Source: Deltaproteobacteria bacterium (GTDB taxonomy: Bacteria > Myxococcota_A > Polyangia > Polyangiales > Polyangiaceae). Taken from it: a stretch of 35,893 bases of DNA. The notes under the pieces were generated by a model that saw nothing but the letters and a program-made list of their open reading frames with translations, made no database searches and was not told the origin of the DNA. The translations under genes were made by a program, and so were the position numbers. The stretch covers positions 1-35,893 of the forward strand of contig QJWJ01000471.1 of NCBI GenBank assembly GCA_003235365.1. The letters are read 5' to 3'. Positions 1 through 8,221 of the stretch are shown here, piece by piece; the first letter of the stretch is position 1, and every line of letters starts with the position of its first letter.

Positions 1-1
1 C

Positions 2-442
2 ACGGTCGACGACGTGATGCCCGGCATTCGCGAGCTGATCCCCGAAGTGCAGGTGGAAGCGACCTTCCCCGACGGCACCAAACTCGTCACCGTGCACGAT
101 CCCATCCGCGGCCCCGACTCGGACGACGCGCCTGGCGCGGTGGTTACCCTGCCCGGCGACATCGAGCTCAACGCGGGTCGTCAGACGGTGCGCGTCACCG
201 TGAGCAACACCGGCGACCGCCCGATCCAGGTGGGTTCCCACTACCACTTCTACGAAACGAACGACGCGTTGTCCTTCGACCGCAACGCGACGCGCGGGTT
301 CCGACTGAACATCGCCGCCGGAACGGCGGTGCGCTTCGAACCCGGCCAATCGCGGGAGGTCGAGCTCGTCGCTTACTCGGGCGACAGGGCCGTATACGGC
401 TTCAACGCCAAGGTCATGGGCGCACTGGATCAGGGAGAGTGA
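2..442 (+). CDS. ureAB: Urease gamma-beta fusion subunit (5' truncated)
   Basis: Structural subunit of urease, the cytoplasmic nickel enzyme that hydrolyses urea to ammonia and carbamate. The frame is open from the window edge. The first residues, including IQVEATFPDGTK-like VQVEATFPDGTKLVTVHDPI, are the C-terminus of the gamma subunit (UreA). With no stop codon, about ten linker residues (RGPDSDDAPG) lead straight into the beta subunit (UreB), with TLPGDIELNAGR, the VGSHYHFYE strand and a terminal YGFNAKVMG block. I therefore read a gamma-beta fusion rather than two genes; most of the gamma part lies outside the window. A GTG at 14 could be called as a start, but it would begin inside the gamma domain and is unlikely. 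The stop lies two bases before the ureC ATG, so the two are translationally coupled. Confidence 0.93.
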   Translation, partial: TVDDVMPGIRELIPEVQVEATFPDGTKLVTVHDPIRGPDSDDAPGAVVTLPGDIELNAGRQTVRVTVSNTGDRPIQVGSHYHFYETNDALSFDRNATRGFRLNIAAGTAVRFEPGQSREVELVAYSGDRAVYGFNAKVMGALDQGE

Positions 443-444
443 CG

Positions 445-2148
<1,704 letters not shown>

Positions 2149-2158
2149 ACCGAGCGCG

Positions 2159-2692
2159 ATGTTGCGAATCGAACGACGCCACGCCGGAGCGGAACGAGCG
2201 ACCGCCACCCTCACCCTGCCCTATGACAAGCGACAACGCAGTCGCTTTCGTGCGCAACTGGACGACGGTTGCGAGGTCGCAGTGCAATTGGAGCGTGGCA
2301 GCTCACTCAAACACGGCGACTTGCTGGACGCAGCAGACGGCACGGTGGTCCGCGTGCAGGCCAGCCCGGAATCGGTGTCGGTGGTTCGCTCGGACGACGT
2401 GCTGGCGCTGAGCCGCGCCGCCTACCATCTGGGCAACCGCCACGTACCGCTGCAAATCGCGCTCGGTGAGCTCTCCTACGCGCACGACCACGTTCTAGAC
2501 GACATGGTTCGTCAGCTCGGACTGAACGTGGATTTGGCCCAGCGCCCCTTCGAGCCTGAGCCTGGCGCCTACGGCACGGGGCACGCCCATGCCAGTCACG
2601 GACACGGACATGCCAAAGGCCGGATCCATCAGCACCACAGTCACAAGAGTCATGACCACGACCACGATGGCGAGGACGACCACCACCACTAG
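2159..2692 (+). CDS. ureE: Urease accessory protein UreE, His-rich nickel metallochaperone
   Basis: Cytoplasmic nickel carrier that hands Ni to the UreG-UreF-UreD complex. I chose the ATG at 2159 (MLRIERRH), 10 bases after ureC; an upstream in-frame start would overlap ureC and adds unrelated residues. The product is 177 residues. The N-terminal part is the UreE peptide-binding fold. AYHLGNRHVPLQI and the DHVLDDMVRQLGL helix mark the metal-binding C-terminal domain. The last 36 residues form a histidine tail with 15 His plus several Asp, as in Klebsiella UreE, where this tail binds extra nickel and is dispensable for basic function. Spacing to ureF is 17 bases. The ribosome binding site is weak, which suggests coupling to ureC. 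Confidence 0.95.
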   Translation: MLRIERRHAGAERATATLTLPYDKRQRSRFRAQLDDGCEVAVQLERGSSLKHGDLLDAADGTVVRVQASPESVSVVRSDDVLALSRAAYHLGNRHVPLQIALGELSYAHDHVLDDMVRQLGLNVDLAQRPFEPEPGAYGTGHAHASHGHGHAKGRIHQHHSHKSHDHDHDGEDDHHH

Positions 2693-2709
2693 TCGAGTCC
2701 CGAAACGTC

Positions 2710-3411
2710 ATGAACGCCCAAACCGACCATCGCTCAGCAGCGCCGTCAGCTCGCTTGCGCTTGCTCCAATTGAGCAGTCCGGCATTGCCCATTGGCGCCT
2801 TCGCGTATTCACAGGGGCTCGAGCAGGCGGTCGAGCGGGGTTGGGTTTGCGACGTGGCGACGCTCCAACGCTGGCTGCAGGGCGTGTCCAGCCGCGGTCT
2901 CGGCACGACGGACCTGCCGCTGATCGTCCGAGTCGTCAGAGCGTGGAGTGAGGCGCCGTGGGAGCCGGCAATCGAACGATTGACGGCGCGAATCTTTGCG
3001 CTGCGCGAGACCAGAGAGCTACGTGAAGAAGAGCGCCACCTCGGCAGCTCGTTGGCGCGGGTTCTCGACCGCTTGGGTATCGAGCAGGCAGCCTCGTTCG
3101 TCGGACATCCGAGGGCCAGCTACTTGGTGTCCTACGGGTTGGCGGTGCACAGCTGGCAACTGCCATTGCAGGACGCGCTGGCCAGCTTTGCGTTCTCTTG
3201 GCTGGAGAATCAAATCGCCGCGGCAAGCCGAGTGATGCCCCTGGGTCAGCTCGACGCACAACGAATCCTGTCAGATCTGATGCCGGTCATCGACGCGACT
3301 GCGACGCACGCGCTCGCCCTGTCCGACGACGACGTCGGCCAGACAATCCCCGCTCTGGCCATGGCCAGTTCGGCACACGAACGACAATACAGCCGCCTCT
3401 TTCGATCCTGA
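2710..3411 (+). CDS. ureF: Urease accessory protein UreF
   Basis: All-helical urease maturation factor that bridges UreD and the GTPase UreG and gates nickel insertion into apo-urease. The product is 233 residues, about the family length. Family signatures are the N-terminal LLQLSSPALPIGAFAYSQGL block with the following LEQAVE helix, RASYLVSYGLAVH, a FSWLENQIAAASRVMPLGQ helix and a C-terminal tail that packs on UreG. The start ATG at 2710 follows ureE by 17 bases. No good Shine-Dalgarno sequence is seen, so translation may depend on the upstream gene. It belongs to the ureAB-C-E-F-G operon. Confidence 0.96.
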   Translation: MNAQTDHRSAAPSARLRLLQLSSPALPIGAFAYSQGLEQAVERGWVCDVATLQRWLQGVSSRGLGTTDLPLIVRVVRAWSEAPWEPAIERLTARIFALRETRELREEERHLGSSLARVLDRLGIEQAASFVGHPRASYLVSYGLAVHSWQLPLQDALASFAFSWLENQIAAASRVMPLGQLDAQRILSDLMPVIDATATHALALSDDDVGQTIPALAMASSAHERQYSRLFRS

Positions 3412-3470
3412 CGCCTCGGTGATTCGTTCGAGTTCGGCATCGCGAGACAAACAACCACTTTGGAGTGAAC

Positions 3471-4106
3471 GTGACTTCGAAACAAGCCCTACGCGTTGGA
3501 GTTGGTGGCCCCGTTGGCTCGGGAAAGACCGCGCTGGTCGACTCGCTCTGCAAGCGATTGCGCGACGTCTACGACTTGGCCGTCGTTACCAACGACATCT
3601 ATACGCAAGAAGACGCCCAGTTCCTGATGCGCAGCGGCGCATTGCCGGTGGAACGTATCGTCGGTGTCGAGACCGGAGGTTGCCCACACACGGCAATCCG
3701 CGAGGACGCATCCATCAACCTCGAAGCCGTCGACCAGCTCGGCAAGCGCTTCGAGAATCTGGAGCTCATCTTGATCGAAAGCGGCGGTGACAACCTGAGC
3801 GCGACCTTCAGTCCTGAGTTGTCCGATCTCACGCTCTACGTCATCGACGTCGCAGCGGGCGAGAAAATCCCGAGGAAGGGTGGCCCGGGGATCACCAAGA
3901 GCGATTTGCTGATCATCAACAAGATCGATCTGGCGCCGCACGTCGGCGCCTCGCTGGAAGTGATGGACCGCGATGCCAAAAGGATGCGCGGCGAACGCCC
4001 GTTCGTGTTCACGAACCTCAAGACGGGGCAAGGCCTCGACACGGTTACCGAGTTCATCGTCCGCGAAGGTGTGCTTCCCCCTCGGCAGTTCGCCCAAGTG
4101 CCGTGA
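3471..4106 (+). CDS. ureG: Urease accessory GTPase UreG
   Basis: SIMIBI-class GTPase that powers nickel delivery to urease. The 211-residue product carries the P-loop GGPVGSGKT, the invariant metal-binding CPH motif in GGCPHTAIRED, the switch/Walker B region LILIESGGDNLSATFSPEL and the guanine-specificity motif NKID. I chose GTG 3471 because GGAG at 3462-3465 sits five bases before it; GTG 3465 is in frame but overlaps that site. It lies 59 bases after ureF and is the last gene of the visible operon. The next gene is convergent after 9 bases, and I see no clear terminator between them. No nickel transporter gene follows. Confidence 0.96.
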   Translation: MTSKQALRVGVGGPVGSGKTALVDSLCKRLRDVYDLAVVTNDIYTQEDAQFLMRSGALPVERIVGVETGGCPHTAIREDASINLEAVDQLGKRFENLELILIESGGDNLSATFSPELSDLTLYVIDVAAGEKIPRKGGPGITKSDLLIINKIDLAPHVGASLEVMDRDAKRMRGERPFVFTNLKTGQGLDTVTEFIVREGVLPPRQFAQVP

Positions 4107-4115
4107 ACCCAACGC

Positions 4116-4634
4116 TCACCCGTCGAGGTCGATGGGGTACTTCAGCAGCGCGCCGACCTCGACGAAAGCTCGGCGTTCGCCGGTGAGCACGTAACCAAGA
4201 CGGCCGAACAGCGACACGAGCCCGGTCGTGGCCAACGGACGAACGACGACACCGTGGCCGTACGAACCGTCAGACTCTCTGACCAACAGGTACCCCCCGT
4301 CGATACCGAGGTACCGGTAACCCAATTCCAAACCCACGCTTCCGCGATTCTCCTTGGTTCCGAAGTCGTGTAGGGCGTCAGCATAGACCCCGAACCAAGA
4401 CCAATTGCGCGACAGCAGCACCCCGCTAATCTCCGCTCCGAGCGTGAGCCCCAGGGGTGCGTGCTGATGAACCGCCGCGCCGACGTTGAACCCCAGAGGC
4501 AGGTACCATGCGACCTTGGCGGGCACTTCGACGGGCGCGCCAGTGAGCTGCTCTTCGGCGACTGCTCCCTGCACCCAGCTTGCAACGACTCCCATCGAAG
4601 CCGCGGCTACCGCCAACGCTCTTGCTCCGAGCAT
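4116..4634 (-). CDS. Exported hypothetical protein, probable small beta-barrel
   Basis: Not assigned to a named family. The ATG at 4634 gives a clear signal peptide (MLGARALAVAAASMGVV, then a predicted cut near AVA-EE). The upstream extension to 4727 is Arg/Pro-rich and looks non-coding. The mature part of about 145 residues is a run of alternating hydrophobic and Gly/aromatic stretches (VGAAVHQHAPLGLTLGAEI, GVGLELGYRYLGIDGGYLL-like, GLVSLFGRLGYVL, AFVEVGALLKYPIDLDG). This is the pattern of an eight-stranded or similar outer-membrane barrel with short turns. It is convergent with ureG and has no obvious link to urease. Function unknown; the barrel assignment is inference from composition. Confidence 0.7.
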   Translation of the reverse strand: MLGARALAVAAASMGVVASWVQGAVAEEQLTGAPVEVPAKVAWYLPLGFNVGAAVHQHAPLGLTLGAEISGVLLSRNWSWFGVYADALHDFGTKENRGSVGLELGYRYLGIDGGYLLVRESDGSYGHGVVVRPLATTGLVSLFGRLGYVLTGERRAFVEVGALLKYPIDLDG

Positions 4635-4746
4635 GCCGGCGAGCGTACCACGGCGCCCATGTTTCGTTCCAGAGCCTGGGGGTCGGCGCCAGGGCGCAAC
4701 TTGCCCAAAGGTGGCCGATTGCGACAAGCCGGGAACCCGGAGCCGC

Positions 4747-5799
4747 TCAGCCGCGCTTGCGACGCGCCGACGCCAGTCGTTCCAACACTGGAACAGTGCT
4801 ACTCCAGGACAAGCACGCGTCGGTGATGCTCTGGCCGTAGGTCAGGCCGCTGCGAGGCCCGACGGGCTGGGCGCCCCCGACTAGAAAGCTCTCCAACATC
4901 ACGCCCATGACGTTGCGATTGCCTGCCTCGACTTGTTGGGCGATCTGCTCGGCGACCTCGGGCTGCTTGGCTGGATCTTTGCCGCTGTTGGCATGACTGC
5001 AGTCGATCATGACGCGCGGGTTGACCCCCGCACTGGCCAACTCCTGGGTCGCTGCTTCGACGCTCGCCGGATCGGCGTTGGCGCGCCCCGACCCTCCGCG
5101 CAATATCAAGTGTGTGTGGGGATTGCCGCGGGTCTCGACGATGGCGGCAAGCCCCTGCTTCGTCACACTGAGAAAATGATGCGGGTGCTCACTGGAGCGA
5201 ATCGCGTCCACGGCGATCTTGATCGAGCCGCCCGTGCCGTTCTTGAACCCGACAGGCATCGACAGCCCGCTCGCCAGCTCGCGGTGAACCTGGCTTTCGA
5301 CGGTTCGCGCTCCGATGGCACCCCAGCACACGAGATCGGCAACGAACTGAGGGCTGATCGGGTCGAGAAACTCGGTTCCGGTCGCCAAGCCCGTGCGCAC
5401 GACATCGAGTAGCAACTGCCTAGCGATGCGCAGACCCTGATTGATCGAGAAGCTGCCGTCCAGGTTCGGATCGTTGATCAACCCCTTCCAACCGATGGTC
5501 GTTCTCGGCTTCTCGAAGTAGGTGCGCATCACCACGACGAGATCATCCGCCAGGCGATCTGCGACCGGCTTGAGGCCGCGAGCGTACTCGAGCGCCGCGC
5601 CCGGATCGTGAACGGAGCACGGTCCGACGACCACGAGGAGCCGCGAGTCGCGCCCGGTGACGACGTCACTGAGCGTGGCCCGGCTCGCGCTGACGAACTG
5701 CTTGTCCGCGTCGTTTGCTGGCAGCTCCTCCATCAAAATCGCCGGCGGCAGCAGCGGCCGCAAATTGCTGATTCGAACGTCGTCCGTAATCGTCTGCAT
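4747..5799 (-). CDS. aroG: 3-deoxy-7-phosphoheptulonate (DAHP) synthase, class I
   Basis: First enzyme of the shikimate pathway, condensing phosphoenolpyruvate and erythrose 4-phosphate to DAHP in the cytoplasm. From ATG 5799 (MQTITDDVRISNLRPLLPP) the product is 350 residues, the same length as the E. coli AroG/F/H isozymes, and it aligns throughout by eye. Landmarks are VVGPCSVHDP, YFEKPRTTIGWKGL, GAIGARTVESQVHRELASGL, GFKNGTGGSIK, the HLILRGG metal ligand region and MIDCSHANSGK. The upstream start at 5865 adds 22 unrelated residues. The N-terminal segment that forms the feedback-inhibitor site in the E. coli enzymes is present, so aromatic amino acid inhibition is likely, but I cannot tell which amino acid. 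It is transcribed alone. Confidence 0.96.
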   Translation of the reverse strand: MQTITDDVRISNLRPLLPPAILMEELPANDADKQFVSASRATLSDVVTGRDSRLLVVVGPCSVHDPGAALEYARGLKPVADRLADDLVVVMRTYFEKPRTTIGWKGLINDPNLDGSFSINQGLRIARQLLLDVVRTGLATGTEFLDPISPQFVADLVCWGAIGARTVESQVHRELASGLSMPVGFKNGTGGSIKIAVDAIRSSEHPHHFLSVTKQGLAAIVETRGNPHTHLILRGGSGRANADPASVEAATQELASAGVNPRVMIDCSHANSGKDPAKQPEVAEQIAQQVEAGNRNVMGVMLESFLVGGAQPVGPRSGLTYGQSITDACLSWSSTVPVLERLASARRKRG

Positions 5800-5849
5800 G
5801 GGGACTGTGTTCTGCACGCCGAGCCAAAATGCAAGAGGCACCACCTCGA

Positions 5850-5871
5850 TCGCGCGCTTCAGCACGCGCGA
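5850..5871. repeat. Inverted repeat upstream of the DAHP synthase gene
   Basis: TCGCGCG at 5850-5856 is repeated as its exact reverse complement CGCGCGA at 5865-5871, with 8 bases between. It sits 51-72 bases upstream of the aroG start codon, where an operator or leader hairpin controlling an aromatic pathway gene could lie. No promoter hexamers can be called with confidence and no leader peptide rich in Phe, Tyr or Trp is apparent, so the regulatory role is only a suggestion. Confidence 0.3.
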
Positions 5872-5975
5872 TACTCCCCAAAACCGGCCCAGATAGCCAC
5901 ACCCGAGCCGCCCGTTTGGCTTCCGAGTTCACGTCTCCGGCGGCCTCGGTGCACGGGTCGTCACGACCGGGCTCC

Positions 5976-6590
5976 TTACTTGTGAACGACGCTGCCGTTG
6001 GACCGAGACAAGCGCTTTTCGACCTGTGCCAACTGCTTTCGGAGCTCGCCGATGCTCTGGGCAAGCTTACGCCGCTCCGATGGACTGAAGTTCTCGCACT
6101 GCTCGATGCCGTCCATCAGATCGTATTTGGAGAGTGAGCCGACGGCCTTGACGATACCCGGCTTGCGGCGACGACCGGGACCCGTGCGCCCGGCAGCCGC
6201 TCGCAACGCCTCGATGCTCAGTCCCTGCCCCTCGACGCGTTGGATCATCTGCCGCTGCCGACGCAGATTCAGATGCGTGAGGCTCAACAGATGACCGACC
6301 CGCACGTCGCCGAGCGGCGGCTCGAGCCCCAGGGCTCTACAAGCCTCGTAGGTCTGTACGCAACGCGCCAAGGTCGCAAAGCTTGCCTCGACCAAGACGT
6401 CCTGTTGGATGCGCCTCAAACTCCACTGCTTGCGTGACTTGCGAGTGTTTCGCACGCCACCGTAGATCACCTCGACGATCAGCCTGCCGACCTCGTAGCT
6501 ATCGTCGATCGTCAGTTGCTGCCCCGAGTGCCGAATGGCTTTGGGCCAAGGCAGAGCTCTGAGCTTTCCGGGAGTAGGTGTTCCGTTCAT
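5976..6590 (-). CDS. Hypothetical basic helical protein with C-terminal coiled coil
   Basis: Not recognised. From ATG 6590 (MNGTPTPGKL, with GGAAA a few bases upstream) the product is 204 residues; a GTG at 6668 is possible but extends into low-quality sequence. The protein is helical and strongly basic. SYEVGRLIVEVIYGG, a KSRKQWSLRRIQQDV segment, an alanine-rich helix that could be part of a helix-turn-helix, and a second block around RVGHLLSLTHLNLRRQRQM suggest a nucleic-acid-binding protein. A GRTGPGRRRKPG hinge follows, then SPSERRKLAQSIGELRKQL, which should form a short coiled coil. It is divergent from the biotin carrier gene across 121 bases. DNA binding is inference from charge and helix pattern only. 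Confidence 0.65.
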   Translation of the reverse strand: MNGTPTPGKLRALPWPKAIRHSGQQLTIDDSYEVGRLIVEVIYGGVRNTRKSRKQWSLRRIQQDVLVEASFATLARCVQTYEACRALGLEPPLGDVRVGHLLSLTHLNLRRQRQMIQRVEGQGLSIEALRAAAGRTGPGRRRKPGIVKAVGSLSKYDLMDGIEQCENFSPSERRKLAQSIGELRKQLAQVEKRLSRSNGSVVHK

Positions 6591-6711
6591 CGATTTCCGA
6601 GCCGCACTCGCCCCCACCGAGCGCGCACGTTGATTCGAGGGTTTCGACCCGAGAGCCACTCGATGCACGTACCACCGGAACTTTTTCCCCGTTGTTTCAC
6701 GGAATCATCGT

Positions 6712-7230
6712 ATGGTTGCGCAAATGAAGTTCCGCCTCACTGTAGCGGGCGAAGAGCACCCCCTCGAGGTGTTACAGCGCGACGGGGATCAGCTGCGATT
6801 GAGCTGGCACGACACCCATTTCGACGTCCGCATCTTGGAGCGCGGCCCGTCGATGCTACTGCTGGTTGACGGAAGTCCGCTTCAGGTTCACGCTGTCGAC
6901 GGTCGCGCCAGCTGTGGGGGCCATGAAGGCGCGTTGGTCGATGAACGCGACGGCGGTACCAAAGGGCGCAGTCACGGCGCCACGGGTCGGCACGTCATCG
7001 CCGCCCCCATGCCGGGTCGGGTCGTGAGCGTCCATTGCACGGTGGGTCAGTGGGTGTCTGCCAACCAACCCATCCTCGTGCTCGAGGCGATGAAGATGGA
7101 GAACGAGTTGACGGCGCCTTGCGACGGCACCATCGAACGCATCCTCGTCGGTGAGGGTGCGGCAGTGGAGGCAGGCTCGACCGTGGTCGAACTGGTAGCG
7201 GGGCCCGCACCCGAAGGCGAAGACCGATGA
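6712..7230 (+). CDS. Free-standing biotin carboxyl carrier protein, propionyl/acyl-CoA carboxylase type
   Basis: 172-residue protein with a C-terminal biotinyl (lipoyl-like) domain. HVIAAPMPGRVVSVHCTVG opens the hammerhead fold, and EAMKMENEL holds the biotin-accepting lysine at K128. Residues about 5-65 (KFRLTVAGEEHPLEVLQ to LVDGSPLQVHAV) resemble the small beta domain that joins biotin carboxylase to the biotinyl domain in acyl-CoA carboxylase alpha chains. The gene therefore looks like the detached C-terminus of such a chain, or the carrier of a split carboxylase or of a decarboxylase. GGAA at 6701-6704 supports ATG 6712; ATG 6724 (MKFRL) is the alternative. No carboxylase or carboxyltransferase gene is in the window. 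It overlaps the next gene by ATGA, so the two are coupled. Confidence 0.88.
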   Translation: MVAQMKFRLTVAGEEHPLEVLQRDGDQLRLSWHDTHFDVRILERGPSMLLLVDGSPLQVHAVDGRASCGGHEGALVDERDGGTKGRSHGATGRHVIAAPMPGRVVSVHCTVGQWVSANQPILVLEAMKMENELTAPCDGTIERILVGEGAAVEAGSTVVELVAGPAPEGEDR

Positions 7231-8198
7231 GCGCGACGTCGACGACGGCGGCGCTGCCATCGCGACTCCCCATCTCCCACACGCCCACGCCCCTCTGGCA
7301 CGACGCACGCTTGGACGCTCTGGTGGGCTGCGAGGTGTGGGTCAAGCGCGACGACATGACCGGCGGCGCCGAGGCGGGCAACAAAATCCGAAAGCTCGAG
7401 TTTCTGCTCGCCGAAGCCTTGGCATCCAACGCCACGACCGTCGTCACCTGCGGGGCAGCGCAGTCGAACCACGCCCGCGCCACGGCGCTGGTAGCGCGGC
7501 ACTTCGGACTCGACAGCGCGTTGTTGTTGCGTTCAGCGAGTCCCGAAACCGAGCCGGACACGGGGAATCTGCGCTTGATGCGAATGTGTGGCGCGCAGAT
7601 TGAGTTCATTTCCCCCAAGCAGTACACACGACGCAACGAACTGATGATGCAAACAGCGGCGCGCCTGCGCGCCGTTGGGCAGTCACCGTACGTCATTCCG
7701 GAAGGGGGTTCGAACGGCTTGGGCGCTTTGGGCTACGTTCACATGGTGCACGAGCTGCGGGAACAGCAACGCCTGGGCTTGTGTCCCGAAGACTTCGACA
7801 CCATCATCTGTGCTTGCGGGTCTGGGGGCACCGCGGCAGGAACGGCGTTGGGCGTGGGGAACGTCGGGGGTGCCCAGCGAGTGGATGCCATCGCGGTGTG
7901 CGACGATGCCGCGCACTTTCGAGGCGTCACCGCCGCGATCACGGCTGAGGCCCGCGCGTTGGTTCCGGCCTTACACGAGGCAGCGCCACTGATCATTCAC
8001 GACGCATACAAAGGCCCAGCCTACGGCGTGATGGACGATGGTCAGCGGGCGTTCCTTACCGAAGTGGCGCGCCGCAGCGGGCTCGTGCTCGATCCCACCT
8101 ACAGCGGCAAGGCCCTGTTCGGGCTGATGAAGATGTCGGGCTCATCGAAGCGGGCGCTGTTCGTACACACCGGTGGCCTCCCGGGATTGCTCGCTTGA
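7227..8198 (+). CDS. PLP-dependent D-cysteine desulfhydrase / ACC deaminase family enzyme
   Basis: 323-residue fold-type II PLP enzyme. The Schiff-base lysine is K53 in GNKIRKLEFLL. TCGAAQSNHARATA is the substrate-binding Ser/Asn loop, and CGSGGTAAGTALG is the phosphate-binding glycine loop. Family members open D-cysteine to pyruvate, sulfide and ammonia, or cleave 1-aminocyclopropane-1-carboxylate; some have other D-amino acid substrates. DPTYSGKALFGL and FVHTGGLPGL near the end are typical of the D-cysteine desulfhydrase branch, but exact specificity cannot be read from the sequence. The ATG overlaps the stop of the biotin carrier gene (ATGA at 7227-7230), so the two are co-translated, though no pathway linking them is obvious to me. 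The next gene is convergent 23 bases on. Confidence 0.9.
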   Translation: MSATSTTAALPSRLPISHTPTPLWHDARLDALVGCEVWVKRDDMTGGAEAGNKIRKLEFLLAEALASNATTVVTCGAAQSNHARATALVARHFGLDSALLLRSASPETEPDTGNLRLMRMCGAQIEFISPKQYTRRNELMMQTAARLRAVGQSPYVIPEGGSNGLGALGYVHMVHELREQQRLGLCPEDFDTIICACGSGGTAAGTALGVGNVGGAQRVDAIAVCDDAAHFRGVTAAITAEARALVPALHEAAPLIIHDAYKGPAYGVMDDGQRAFLTEVARRSGLVLDPTYSGKALFGLMKMSGSSKRALFVHTGGLPGLLA

Positions 8199-8221
8199 CC
8201 CCCGCCGCCGCGGCTCGGCGA

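Noticed and set aside
439..444. GTG 439 as the ureC start
   Set aside because: It overlaps the AGGGAGAG ribosome binding site and adds two residues not seen in UreC; ATG 445 also puts all active-site residues at the standard numbers.
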